This document shows positions 11,001-16,732 of a stretch of 36,895 nt of DNA, one piece after another. The DNA lies in contig FNPS01000019.1 of assembly GCA_900107365.1 (NCBI GenBank), positions 1 through 36,895 of the forward strand, in the 5' to 3' direction. Made by a program: the position numbers and the translations under genes. The notes under the pieces were generated by a model, which saw nothing but the letters and a program-made list of their open reading frames with translations, did not search any database and was not told the origin of the DNA. The stretch is from Flavobacterium aquidurense (GTDB taxonomy: Bacteria; Bacteroidota; Bacteroidia; Flavobacteriales; Flavobacteriaceae). Numbering within the stretch: position 1 is the first letter of the stretch; each line of letters begins with the position of its first letter.

Positions 11001-11522
11001 GGAGGCAATGAAAAAGCATATGATTTTTTGAATTATGTTGGAATTGGAGCAGAGTCTGGTAATTTTTTAGAATCGTCAATTAATAAGTCTGATTTTCTAA
11101 TAGGTTCCTATAACTCTTCAAATGCAATAGATTTTGGTAGTAATATTGTACCAGGTCAGTTTAATCTATATGAAAAAGGATATCAAGAATCCCTATCTCA
11201 ATTAAAATCATTGAAAGATGTTTCAAAGGTAGTAGGAAAAGTTGGTTATTATTTAGGTTATTTGGAAGGGGTAGACAAGGCAGTGCACGGCGATTTAAAA
11301 GGTGGTATTGTATCTGCTGGCTCGAATTATGCAGCCGAGGAGATTGCTTTGAGTCAAGGCTGGGGATACGGATTAGCATTTACATTAACATGGGAGCTGA
11401 TGGATAAAAAAATTAGTCAGACAGAATGGTATAATAGACTCTTTTTTGGCAAAGATTCTGATGTTTATAGAGAAAGAGGTCTAATTAATGGTTGGTATTT
11501 TGACCACTGGTATAAGCCTTAA
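5004..11522 (+). CDS. Giant SpvB/YD-repeat/RHS polymorphic toxin-like protein
   Basis: This 2172-residue protein begins with a signal peptide (MRNFYFTFLFISLSFLASAQ). Residues about 70-350 look like the SpvB N-terminal domain of Tc-toxin B subunits (GQLSVSLNGVAGYSIPI, GYGWNIAGVSAITRIPRT). FG-GAP/VCBS calcium-loop repeats follow near residues 378, 507, 582, 633 and 690 (DFNGDGITD, DVNGDGKSD, DYNGDGKTD). YD repeats run from about 1110 to 1790, then comes an RHS core (YDPKLHRFLQPDNYV, YNRYGYVLNNPLKYTDPSG) ending near residue 1902. The last 270 residues follow the core like an exchangeable effector tip. They hold a glycine-rich hydrophobic stretch (about 1910-1945) and no toxin fold I recognise. 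By analogy with Tc/RHS proteins, the YD repeats would form a cocoon round the tip. No T9SS tail is visible. Confidence 0.85.
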   Translation: MRNFYFTFLFISLSFLASAQDSGGTPVEGVTLIKRSNEILNTPVNKTQINSEASSLSAVNATPAPTGNSTEVGITEGQLSVSLNGVAGYSIPIAVPAGINGVVPQISLVYSSQAGNGIAGYGWNIAGVSAITRIPRTKFHDGAVGGVNLDANDRFALDGQRLILKTGAAYGAAGSTYETENFSNIKISAVGVSPLGANYGPASFLVSYPDGSVAEFGSTLDSQSITTWTINYWQNPQGVRISYNYTKIENSIAITSIKYGTTGTTAPINEIQFVYGTRTRPEQSYIGGKSILNNKILEKIQVRGNGIGFRNYNFSYNSSSLGYQRLEKVFELSGDGTKSYNPTVFYYENSSELISYANITTNLSVGNISSQNAATVSGDFGGDEKMDFLIYPTIGPDTKSKYWLYSDINSGGTNLGFEHKVGYFETIFPVNWLTWNNKLYAKQGWAVAKKSATNYTFTVYSAGISSPIYYQYEKVVNFPTQTIGGSGDDYCSTVDVETIFPKKILSGDFNGDGITDVIAIDLELRSFSYTDDYYYGCLTNSEIITSKKVYFVDLKRDNTTNFLTYSGELASVITSSSKVEVADVNGDGKSDFMVFENGKVTTYTLNSTNQLVLLWNYPDANISVDLSKTILLGDYNGDGKTDFMIPKGYGFTEWYQYNSTGTDFIKVIQNNNITFLQNTTSSTNSYIASDCNKDGKSDLIRTNTRLDQAGNGQIEVNYYPNLNGVFSPNFRYTTASSFTSDIKLNILPIYLPTGRGIVIKDKPYNPTLEIAFLGNNKIFYFNSNKDNTTDQLLRTITTGNGVRESITYQPLSATSYNELYMSIYTTGYAETYPKIDIESAATVQLVTKLEKQSASVYKKQLFTYAGATSNLEGLGFMGFRASMRTNWFEDDSKAISTVSKFDPNLRGAIVESYTYLGIVSPSIALNNVAPNVPRASQITVNNTRTATETILATNSITFSPGAIITPGAGNTFIAKITSDYDANGYTETNTSPPYDLISKSLAFYETSLSPSKVFKLQNVRSNNYDILSDSSDETNTVYDNFNNPIESITKIRAGGTNQQVTTNVIAYEPVINSPYMVGRIKSKTQNVTASGDSMNSKETYQYGSGSESNLLKIIQKWGNNTGAITETNGYDTFGNIILKTISAPGLTDRKTSFVYDPTGILLKESTDIEGFKTAFEYYPNGTLKSENKQTELGVWNNALLTGYEYDSWFKKTVVTDYVGKTHTYAYMRESEKAKITLTGNTDDTYSEELFDELGRKIRTGIKGIQGTMSYKDFKYDIYDRNFSVSEPNTGSPLWNTTLYDVYGRPETITDYKGKVSTIKYDKRTTTITDGSTGQIKTFTKNAMGNVLTLLESPIGGTVNYNYFANGNLKETNYNGNKISITQDGWGRKISLTDTSAGTYTYDYNELGESTKETTPNGTTTYKLNDWGKIEIKTVAGNNTNSTTQYTYTPDSKLLLKMVYTDGGDAGKTIITDFSYDAKKRLETTTETTGYGAVFKIKLEYDAWGRVEKETKTASLNGKNSTYSTQNEYKNGFAYKIYEIKNGQKTKTLWETTEVNAQGQLTKAALGNGITINNIYDSYGYVTNMKHTLGMTTIMELGTNFDTQRGNLKWRKNSLFGNVTENFDYDSQDRLIQYPNAQGVQENQTYEDDGRIKSNSLGTYNYANSNKKYQNTSIVLTASALSDYQNKPLQTVSYNTFKSPVEIVEDGKDKISFVYNAHNNRSVMFYGGLGLKETRTYRKHYSADGSMEIKENTQTGAIEFVTYIGGDGYSAPVVYKKAYSSVGAIQEQTLYLHRDYQGSILAITNETGAIVEKRKFDAWGAIEKVQDGAGNILNGLTILDRGYTGHEHLQSVGLIHMNGRLYDPKLHRFLQPDNYVQDPSNTQNYNRYGYVLNNPLKYTDPSGEFKINWNDIIAGVAIVAGTILSFVPGGAAIGVPLIGAGVAHFGATYAEYTKTGDWNAASNNAGITFGATVTTDFGYDDSKNHIPGVIQNDPIVEPKSGGNEKAYDFLNYVGIGAESGNFLESSINKSDFLIGSYNSSNAIDFGSNIVPGQFNLYEKGYQESLSQLKSLKDVSKVVGKVGYYLGYLEGVDKAVHGDLKGGIVSAGSNYAAEEIALSQGWGYGLAFTLTWELMDKKISQTEWYNRLFFGKDSDVYRERGLINGWYFDHWYKP

Positions 11523-11548
11523 TTTTAGTATTATAAAAAATATAAAAA

Positions 11549-11905
11549 ATGAAAGAATTTTGGTTAGATTATGCCGCTTCAAGTTATATTAAATTGATTA
11601 AAAAAGATAAAGATCCTGAAATTGATATATTATTAAATATTTCATTTGTTCAGTCCTTGAATGTTAATTTAGTATTAGTTATAGTTTTTAAATTAATTAA
11701 CGTTGAAATAACAGATTTCAAATATATGATTATAAGTTCTCTTTTAATTTTTCTAATAAATTATTTCATTTACAATCGATTAAGTGAAAAAGAAAAACAA
11801 AGAATAAAAAATAGAGTGCCTAAATTCAAATATTATATTTATAGATTGTATGCTTTGTTTTCTGCAATAATTCTTTTTGTATGTGCATATCTTTTAAGGG
11901 ATTAA
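11549..11905 (+). CDS. Small membrane protein, candidate immunity gene
   Basis: This 118-residue, very AT-rich gene starts 26 bases after the RHS stop. It has three hydrophobic segments (about residues 28-48, 54-72 and 92-114) separated by lysine-rich stretches, so it is probably an inner-membrane protein. I recognise no family. Its place directly after an RHS tip, and its base composition, fit the immunity partner of a polymorphic toxin, and a membrane immunity protein would fit a hydrophobic tip. This is inference from position only. A strong terminator follows at 11948-11987. Confidence 0.6.
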   Translation: MKEFWLDYAASSYIKLIKKDKDPEIDILLNISFVQSLNVNLVLVIVFKLINVEITDFKYMIISSLLIFLINYFIYNRLSEKEKQRIKNRVPKFKYYIYRLYALFSAIILFVCAYLLRD

Positions 11906-11907
11906 TA

Positions 11908-12127
11908 TTCCCCCCGCTAGCGCGAGCGCAATGTCATTAAGTTCAATAAAGCAAAAGCCATTCTGTTATGGGATGGCTTTGCTTTTTAAATCTTTTCCTT
12001 TGCTAATCTATATTGGCTTTCTGCAGTATTATCATAGAATGCGCAATTTTTATAAAAAGATTTCAGGGTGTGCGGGTATAGATAGCATGAATATAATAAA
12101 AATAAAAAGAAGCTCCAGCTTTATCGT
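11908..12127. repeat. Direct repeat unit, copy 1
   Basis: This unit runs from a C-rich start with GCTAGCGCGAGCG, through a strong hairpin (11948-11987), to a worn tRNA-type terminator (AAGCTCCAGCTT near 12113). The next unit (12133-12345) repeats the same order with mismatches: GCTAGCGCGAGCG, the AAAGCAAAAGCCATTCTGTTA hairpin at its matching offset, the tail TAGTATTAT.ATAGAATG, and TATA.GA.GATTTC. The repeat contains short open frames that are by-products of its sequence. It is probably a dispersed intergenic repeat of this genome. Confidence 0.65.
11948..11987 (+). terminator. Intrinsic terminator after the RHS/immunity pair
   Basis: AAAGCAAAAGCCAT pairs with ATGGCTTTGCTTT across an 11-base loop with one bulged A, and T-rich sequence follows. 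It lies 43 bases after the stop of the small membrane gene and is the natural end of the array transcript. It is also part of the direct repeat unit, so the terminator appears to be supplied by a repeat. Confidence 0.7.
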
Positions 12128-12132
12128 AGTAG

Positions 12133-12345
12133 TTCCCCCTGCTAGCGCGAGCGTCCCGCTCGTGAACGCAATCAAAATCAATAAAGCAAAAGCCATTCTG
12201 TTACGGTATGGCTTTGCTTTTTTAAATCTTTTTTGCTAGCGTATGTCTGCTTTCGGTAGTATTATTATAGAATGTACAACTTTTTATAAGAAGATTTCGA
12301 GCAGTGAGAAATAGATCTGACGAATAGAATCAAAACAAAAAAGCC
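12133..12345. repeat. Direct repeat unit, copy 2
   Basis: This is the second copy of the unit at 11908-12127. It adds GTCCCGCTCGTGAACG after the GCTAGCGCGAGCG core, so that the CGAGCG and CGCTCG arms can pair. Its right end (12311-12344) is repeated almost exactly at 13231-13264, on the other side of the RAYT element. The two stretches therefore flank the transposase as a direct repeat. Confidence 0.65.
12183..12223 (+). terminator. Second copy of the repeat-borne terminator hairpin
   Basis: AAAGCAAAAGCCAT and ATGGCTTTGCTTTTTT form the same stem as at 11948-11987 and are followed by a T run. It would act as a backup terminator for transcripts coming from the left. Confidence 0.6.
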
Positions 12346-12374
12346 CCGCTCTCCGAAGTCTTCTCATGAAAAGC

Positions 12375-12408
12375 TGCGCAAATGTCTCTGACTTTGCGCA
12401 TTTTTTTT
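12375..12408 (+). terminator. Hairpin and T-run in the RAYT left end
   Basis: TGCGCAAA (12375-12382) pairs perfectly with TTTGCGCA (12393-12400) and is followed by eight T. Besides being part of the element end, it has the form of a plus-strand intrinsic terminator that shields the transposase gene from upstream transcription. The same hairpin recurs at 36531-36571. Confidence 0.6.
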
Positions 12409-12433
12409 ACATCTAAGGAATTGTAAACCTTAT

Positions 12434-12451
12434 AAAAGTCTCCCGACTTTT
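12434..12451. repeat. REP-like hairpin AAAAGTC-TCCC-GACTTTT
   Basis: This perfect 7-bp hairpin with a 4-base loop lies in the left flank of the RAYT gene. Related hairpins occur at 13128-13142, 34137-34149, 36598-36613 and 36686-36700. By analogy with REP sequences recognised by RAYT proteins, it may be the recognition structure of this transposase. Confidence 0.55.
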
Positions 12452-12517
12452 TACGATTACTTCTAAAGAATAAATTAAGTAAGAAAAATTGTTGTTTTTG
12501 AAAGAAAATAGCTAAAA

Positions 12518-13117
12518 ATGAAAGCAGGATATGTTATTCGGGATCAAAGACTGCCAAATTTTATCACACCAGCAGTTGTAGACTGGATTGATATTTTTAC
12601 ACGTCAGACATACAGAGATATTGTAATTGAATGTTTAGATTATTGTATTAAAAACAAAGGGATGATCTTGTATGGTTATGTGATTATGAGCAATCATATC
12701 CATTTGATAATACAATCTGAAAATGGAAAATTATCTGACTTAATAAGAGATTTTAAAAAGTTTATTGCAAGGAATATTTTAGATAGAATTCAAAATAGTT
12801 CTGAAAACAGAAGAGAATGGATGTTAGAACGTTTTAAATTAGCAGCTGAAAAATATCAAAGAAACAAAGAATATCAATTCTGGCAATATGGAAATCACGC
12901 AGAAGAAATTTATTCAACAGCGTTTATGTGGTCTAAATTGCACTATATACATTTGAATCCTGTGAGAGCGGGATTAGTAGCTAAAGCTTCAGAGTATATT
13001 TATTCTAGTGCAGGAAATTATGTTAATGATTCAGGAATGTTAGAAATTGAAAAAGTTGATAATCCAATAGTAAACGTAGTAGATCCGAGATCAATAACTC
13101 TTTATAATTTATATTAG
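12518..13117 (+). CDS. REP-associated tyrosine transposase (RAYT, Y1/HUH family)
   Basis: This 199-residue protein carries the IS200-like fold signature. Residues about 52-66 contain YGYVIMSNHIHLIIQ, with the HIH metal-binding HUH motif. Residues about 145-160 contain LHYIHLNPVRAGLV, a hallmark of the RAYT branch. Such enzymes cut and join single-stranded DNA next to hairpins through a tyrosine. The length is typical and the frame is intact, so the gene could be active. It stands alone between inverted hairpin-bearing flanks in a repeat-rich gap, as expected for a domesticated RAYT gene. Which tyrosine is catalytic cannot be settled by eye. Confidence 0.85.
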   Translation: MKAGYVIRDQRLPNFITPAVVDWIDIFTRQTYRDIVIECLDYCIKNKGMILYGYVIMSNHIHLIIQSENGKLSDLIRDFKKFIARNILDRIQNSSENRREWMLERFKLAAEKYQRNKEYQFWQYGNHAEEIYSTAFMWSKLHYIHLNPVRAGLVAKASEYIYSSAGNYVNDSGMLEIEKVDNPIVNVVDPRSITLYNLY

Positions 13118-13127
13118 ATTTAGTTTT

Positions 13128-13142
13128 AAAGTCGGAGACTTT
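13128..13142. repeat. REP-like hairpin AAAGTC-GGA-GACTTT
   Basis: This perfect 6-bp hairpin sits 10 bases after the RAYT stop codon. It is the right-end counterpart of 12434-12451 in inverted orientation. Confidence 0.5.
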
Positions 13143-13256
13143 GAGAAGTTTTCGTTTTTCAATTACATTTGTTTGAAATGGCGCAAAGTCAGTCCCGAAG
13201 GCTTTCGGGATTGCGCAGCGTGAGTGCGGAATAGATCCGACGAATACAATTACAAC

Positions 13257-13286
13257 AAAAAAGCTCAAGATTTCTCTGAAGCTTTT
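13257..13286 (-). terminator. Terminator hairpin after the tRNA relic
   Basis: AAAGCT and AGCTTTT arms with two internal mismatches are followed on the minus strand by a T run. This is a worn copy of the tRNA terminator also found at 13371-13401 and 33670-33698. Confidence 0.5.
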
Positions 13287-13293
13287 ATCTTAG

Positions 13294-13360
13294 TAGTTCG
13301 CCGCGGCGAAGACTCGAACCTGTGTCCGCGGCGGCGGATATAAGCATCACGAGCTGTTAG
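13294..13360 (-). pseudogene. Decayed copy of initiator tRNA-Met
   Basis: On the minus strand the stretch keeps CAGCTCGT (D-arm side), ACAGGTTCGAGTC (T-arm) and the CTACTAAG tail of the intact initiator tRNA that lies next to it. The anticodon arm has degenerated, and GC-rich palindromic sequence (CCGCCGCGG and CCGCGGCG) replaces parts of the variable and acceptor regions. It cannot fold into a normal acceptor stem. It is best explained as a tandem tRNA-plus-terminator duplication in which one copy has decayed. Confidence 0.6.
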
Positions 13361-13370
13361 AATTTAAAGC

Positions 13371-13401
13371 AAAAAAAAGCTCCAGATTTCTCTGAAGCTT
13401 T
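13371..13401 (-). terminator. Intrinsic terminator of initiator tRNA
   Basis: Minus-strand AAAGCTTCAGA pairs with TCTGGAGCTTT (one mismatch) and is followed by at least six T, eight bases after the tRNA 3' end. It belongs to the same family as the hairpin after tRNA-Glu. Confidence 0.75.
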
Positions 13402-13408
13402 GTCTTAG

Positions 13409-13481
13409 TAGCGGGAACAGGACTCGAACCTGTGACCTTCGGGTTATGAGCCCGACGAGCTGCCTACTGCTCTATCCCGCG
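13409..13481 (-). tRNA. Initiator tRNA-Met (CAT)
   Basis: The minus strand folds into a 73-base cloverleaf. The anticodon loop is CTCATAA with anticodon CAT, the T-loop is GGTTCGAGTCC-like, and the D-arm is AGCAGTAGGCAGCTC. Two initiator hallmarks are visible: an unpaired C1 opposite U72, and three consecutive G:C pairs closing the anticodon stem (GGG/CCC). This marks it as the formyl-methionine tRNA rather than an elongator. The CCA end is not encoded. A promoter lies just upstream and a terminator just downstream. Confidence 0.93.
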
Positions 13482-13493
13482 ATGTTTCGGGTG

Positions 13494-13524
13494 CAAAGAT
13501 AAGCAGTAAATACGGTTGTGGCAA
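13494..13524 (-). promoter_or_regulatory. Promoter of initiator tRNA
   Basis: On the minus strand TTG (13522-13524) and TATCTTTG (13494-13501) are spaced 20 bases apart and match the Bacteroidota -33/-7 pattern. The -7 box is followed by CACCCG, also seen just after the -7-like box of tRNA-Glu. The tRNA begins 12 bases downstream. Confidence 0.65.
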
Positions 13525-13811
13525 GAAATTACGGAAATATTTTTTTTGATGTCTTTAAAATTAATAAATACTTAATATACAGCTCTTTGTGGTGTTCATG
13601 GGGATGGTTTTTGTACTAGAATCAATTTTATAATGAAGTAATTCCTGATACAGATGTTTTTTTTAACCTAATAAAAAGCCAAATGTAGGCTCAGTTTTGT
13701 AATCTTTTTGTTTGAGTTTGATGATTTCTAGTCGAAAGGCTTCCTGTTTTGATCTAATAATCTGTTTTGTCTTCTGGTTTTTATATAGTCAATAGTGCTA
13801 AAAGTAATCCT
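13525..13811. other. Gene-free spacer
   Basis: This is AT-rich sequence between the initiator tRNA and the glycosyltransferase stop. A weak hairpin (AGCC...GGCT, 13677-13693) lies in it and could end minus-strand transcription of the glycosyltransferase. No credible coding frame is seen. Confidence 0.35.
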
Positions 13812-15338
13812 TTATTTGCTATACTCTTTTTCGTTTTTAATTTCTTGTTCCAGTCGCTTGTTGATGTCTATTTTTGCGTTGGTAAAAAGAAAGATTGTTG
13901 TTCCATATTCGCGGGCATATTGATTTGAAACTTCACCAGTCACTCGGGAGGTTTGAAAGTAAGGACCTGTTTCTGCAATTTCACGACTCTCTTTTTCGTA
14001 ATCTTTAATTCTTATAAGGTTTTTATACTTCACATTCAGATCAAACCAATTTACATAATCGGCATTAAAAGAAACGGCTCTGATCCCTTTTTTAGAGTAA
14101 TAATTGATTGCTCCGGCTTGTCCGTAATTATCGCAAAGTACAAGTGTTTTCTCTGAATGAGGAAGAATAGCATAAACCGAATCTGTTTTGCGGGCCAATT
14201 CTTTCCACCCCAGCATATCGGCAAAATCTTGTGGCAAAGCATGCTCTTTTCCGTCTTCCCAACGAAGCATTCCCAGATCTTTGTATTTCTCTGGATGTTG
14301 CACAATGTATTCCGGGCTTTTGTTTGGAAAAGCCAAATTGTACATCGGAATAAATAATAATAACGGAATCAGAATAAAAACAGGTTGTAAATATCTTTTC
14401 CATCCTGTGTTTAAAACTTCAGAAAGAAAGACAGCGCCAAAAGCAATGTAAACAGGGTATAGGCCAATTGCGTAATAAGCCTTTGCCTTAAAATAAATAA
14501 AAACGATTAGGGTGAAAAGTAGCGTAGCAAAGAAGAACTTATAATTTGCAAATGGTTTGTAAAACAACAAAGCATACAATCCTGAAAGAATAACGAGAAA
14601 GGAACCAATAAAAAACAAAAATTGTTCTTTTAAGAAATCAACACGATCAACATTAACCAGTTGCGTTTCGGCGAGTTCTTTCATATGATGTACAATCGGA
14701 AATTGATTGTTATACTGCCACACTAAATTGGGAAGAATCAACAGTAATCCCAAAATCAAGGCAAAATAGAGTTTTTTCTCTGCTAAAATTTTTCTCTGAT
14801 TAGAAAGTAAAAGAGCGGGTAGGAGTCCGATAAGCAGGAATACAATGTTGTATTTGTTTAGAAAACCAAAAGCAAATACAACTGCTCCTCTATAGAGCCA
14901 CTTTTTTTCCTGAGTGCTGCTGTATTGAATAACAACATAATAAAAAAGAGTCCAGCATAAAACATCTAACGAATTGGGTTGGTACAATGTATTCAGGCGC
15001 AATAAACATGAAAATAAGACACAAGTTGCGCCCAGAATTAAAGCGTATAAATTCCCTTTAAGTGTTTCGATCGTTTTCCAGACCACTATTAAAGTCAATG
15101 CACCAAAAAGCGCAGGAAAGAATTTAACCCAGAAAACGGAATTTCCGAGTAAAAATATCAGATAGGAAAACCATGAGGTAACCGGCGGAACGGATAAGTA
15201 TCCCCAGGCCAAATGATGTGCCTGGTCGAGATGCAGGTATTCATCACGCTGCAAATCGTATTCGGGGCTTATCAATATGTATTGCAAAACAAATTTTAGA
15301 ATGATAAATGCGATAAGAATTATACTTTTTTTAGTCAT
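13812..15338 (-). CDS. ArnT/PMT-like membrane glycosyltransferase (GT39 family)
   Basis: This 508-residue protein has about nine to eleven hydrophobic segments across residues 1-345 and a soluble C-terminal domain of about 150 residues. The first periplasmic loop carries YDLQRDEYLHLDQAHHLAWG, with the acidic pair (D32/E33) typical of the GT39/ArnT/PMT group. Such enzymes move a sugar from a polyprenyl-phosphate carrier to lipid or protein on the periplasmic face. The acceptor and sugar cannot be inferred. Its neighbours give no lipid A or protein O-mannosylation context, though the mannoside locus follows divergently. It reads alone on the minus strand from an ATG that directly precedes the first membrane segment. 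Confidence 0.8.
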   Translation of the reverse strand: MTKKSIILIAFIILKFVLQYILISPEYDLQRDEYLHLDQAHHLAWGYLSVPPVTSWFSYLIFLLGNSVFWVKFFPALFGALTLIVVWKTIETLKGNLYALILGATCVLFSCLLRLNTLYQPNSLDVLCWTLFYYVVIQYSSTQEKKWLYRGAVVFAFGFLNKYNIVFLLIGLLPALLLSNQRKILAEKKLYFALILGLLLILPNLVWQYNNQFPIVHHMKELAETQLVNVDRVDFLKEQFLFFIGSFLVILSGLYALLFYKPFANYKFFFATLLFTLIVFIYFKAKAYYAIGLYPVYIAFGAVFLSEVLNTGWKRYLQPVFILIPLLLFIPMYNLAFPNKSPEYIVQHPEKYKDLGMLRWEDGKEHALPQDFADMLGWKELARKTDSVYAILPHSEKTLVLCDNYGQAGAINYYSKKGIRAVSFNADYVNWFDLNVKYKNLIRIKDYEKESREIAETGPYFQTSRVTGEVSNQYAREYGTTIFLFTNAKIDINKRLEQEIKNEKEYSK

Positions 15339-15545
15339 AACTATTTTGTTCTAAATAACTTAAGTGTTGCGAATTCTTTAGCTAATATATCATTTATTTT
15401 GAATTTCAGGATAATTGTTTATGCTCGATTATGATGCTAAAATAAAATGGTTATTTCGCAAAAATGATTGGTTTAAGACGAAATTAGCTTTAATTTAATA
15501 GGAAAGAGTAAAAAAAGCTAAGAATAGTGCTTTATATTAACTCTA

Positions 15546-15559
15546 AAAAAACGATTTGT
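15546..15559. promoter_or_regulatory. Candidate LacI-type operator O1
   Basis: AAAAAACGATTTGT is centred on CG and matches the inverse of the CTAAATCGTTTTAG site at most positions. LacI/PurR-family operators are near-palindromes with a central CG. It lies 28 bases upstream of O2, centre to centre. Confidence 0.45.
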
Positions 15560-15573
15560 TTAAAAAATATTTA

Positions 15574-15587
15574 CAAAATCGTTTTAG
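15574..15587. promoter_or_regulatory. Candidate LacI-type operator O2
   Basis: CAAAATCGTTTTAG differs from the downstream site CTAAATCGTTTTAG at two positions and has the central CG of LacI-family operators. It sits 17 bases before the -7 box at 15604-15611, on top of the expected -33 region, so a bound repressor would block the regulator's own promoter. Confidence 0.6.
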
Positions 15588-15603
15588 TAATTCTATTTTA
15601 GTA

Positions 15604-15611
15604 TATATTTG
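15604..15611 (+). promoter_or_regulatory. -7 promoter motif TATATTTG of the LacI gene
   Basis: TATATTTG is an exact TAnnTTTG match 38 bases before the chosen ATG. The -33 region (15582-15586) is TTTTA and overlaps operator O2. Confidence 0.55.
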
Positions 15612-15648
15612 TGTATATTTAACTGCTATAAAAAAACTAATTCTCTCA

Positions 15649-16659
15649 ATGAAAAAGATTACTATAAAGGATATTGCTATAAAAGCTGAAGTATCAATAT
15701 CTACTGTGTCTTTTGTCATTAATGGTAAAGGGGAGAAAATGGGAATCAGTGCTGCTGTTATAAAAAAAGTCCAGGATATTGCTGAAAAGCTTCATTATAG
15801 GCCAAGCATGATTGCAACCAGTTTAAGAACCGGAAAAACAAGATCTATTGGGCTTATTGTGGAGGATATTTCGAATCAGTTTTTTGCTGATTTGGCCAGA
15901 GTCATTGAAGATGAGGCTAAAAATATTGATTACAGGGTTTTTTACTGTAGCACAGGTGATGATGACGAACGTTCTGAAGAATTAATACATAGTCTTTTGC
16001 AGGCAAATGTAGATGGTTTTATTATTACACCCACGCAAAATCTTGAAGACAAAATTGATCTTCTTTTAAAATTGAAAAAACCTGTAGTATTAGTGGATAG
16101 GTATTTTCCGGGACAACAAGTAAGTCATGTTGTAATGGATAATTATGAGGCATCCAATTCGGCTACAAAATTTTTGATTGATAAAGGTTGTAAAAATATT
16201 GCTGTTGTTAATATTACCTCTGAAATGATTCAGATGACATTAAGGGAAGACGGTTACAGAGATGCCTTAAAAGAAGTAGGTATGTACAACGAATCGCTTG
16301 TTCTTCATGTAAATTATCACAGCAATGAAGAAACAAGAATTGAAGAACTTGTAAATTTTTTCAATAAAAATCCGAAGATAGACGCTGTGCTGTTTTTAGC
16401 AAATTATATGGGATTAGCAGGTCTTCAAGCCTTTAGAGGAATGGGAATTAGAATTCCTGAAGACATAGCTGTTATTAGTTTTGATGATCATGATAGTTTT
16501 AAATTGCATACGCCTACAATTAGTGTGATTGCACAACCAATTGAAGATATTGCGATTAATGCCATCCAGTTGTTAATGAGCCAGATGACGGATATGGAAG
16601 TATTTGAAGTTGAAAAATGTCTTAAAAAAGGGAATTTAATTATTAGAGAATCGGTCTGA
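15649..16659 (+). CDS. LacI-family transcriptional regulator of the mannoside locus
   Basis: The ATG at 15649 begins directly at the DNA-binding domain (MKKITIKDIAIKAEVSISTV), giving 336 residues, the usual LacI length. An in-frame ATG at 15556 would place the promoter and operator O2 inside the gene and is rejected. Residues 1-60 form the helix-turn-helix and hinge. Residues from about 60 form a periplasmic-binding-protein-like sugar sensor (TRSIGLIVEDISNQFFADL, then GFIITPTQ, AVISFDDHDSFKLHTP). Operator-like sites on both sides suggest autoregulation and control of the downstream mannosidases. The inducer is probably mannose or a mannoside, inferred from context. Confidence 0.85.
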   Translation: MKKITIKDIAIKAEVSISTVSFVINGKGEKMGISAAVIKKVQDIAEKLHYRPSMIATSLRTGKTRSIGLIVEDISNQFFADLARVIEDEAKNIDYRVFYCSTGDDDERSEELIHSLLQANVDGFIITPTQNLEDKIDLLLKLKKPVVLVDRYFPGQQVSHVVMDNYEASNSATKFLIDKGCKNIAVVNITSEMIQMTLREDGYRDALKEVGMYNESLVLHVNYHSNEETRIEELVNFFNKNPKIDAVLFLANYMGLAGLQAFRGMGIRIPEDIAVISFDDHDSFKLHTPTISVIAQPIEDIAINAIQLLMSQMTDMEVFEVEKCLKKGNLIIRESV

Positions 16660-16718
16660 TTTACTACCACGATTTTGAAAATTAAAAAGAAAGCGGTTCG
16701 TTTTTTTTAGCCTTTTTA

Positions 16719-16732
16719 CTAAATCGTTTTAG
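16719..16732. promoter_or_regulatory. Candidate LacI-type operator O3
   Basis: CTAAATCGTTTTAG is a near-perfect palindrome (12 of 14 positions) centred on CG, 59 bases after the regulator stop. A near-consensus -7 box TATTTTAG (16735-16742) follows at once. The O2 region has the same arrangement (operator, then TATTTTAG at 15594-15601). This looks like the operator-promoter of the mannosidase transcript. Confidence 0.6.

Larger units (their letters stand above)
12347..13226 (+). mobile_element. RAYT element with hairpin-bearing inverted ends
   Basis: The left end (12347-12480) contains a TGCGCAAA/TTTGCGCA hairpin and then AAAAGTC-TCCC-GACTTTT. The right end (13121-13226) contains AAAGTC-GGA-GACTTT and then GGCGCAAAGTCAG and a CCCGAA/TTCGGG hairpin, so the ends are imperfect inverted repeats of each other. 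The Y1 transposase gene lies between. A 34-base direct repeat (12311-12344 and 13231-13264) flanks the element. A transposase-free relative with the same ends is at 36507-36786. Exact ends are uncertain. Confidence 0.65.

Noticed and set aside
11931..12239. 102-codon plus-strand open frame
   Set aside because: It lies wholly in the two direct repeat units and its own sequence repeats (KAKAILLRYG-like stretches from the hairpin). It covers a terminator and has no recognisable domain.
13953..14451. Overlapping frames on both strands inside the glycosyltransferase
   Set aside because: The GT39 frame has membrane segments and family motifs throughout; the others are shadows.
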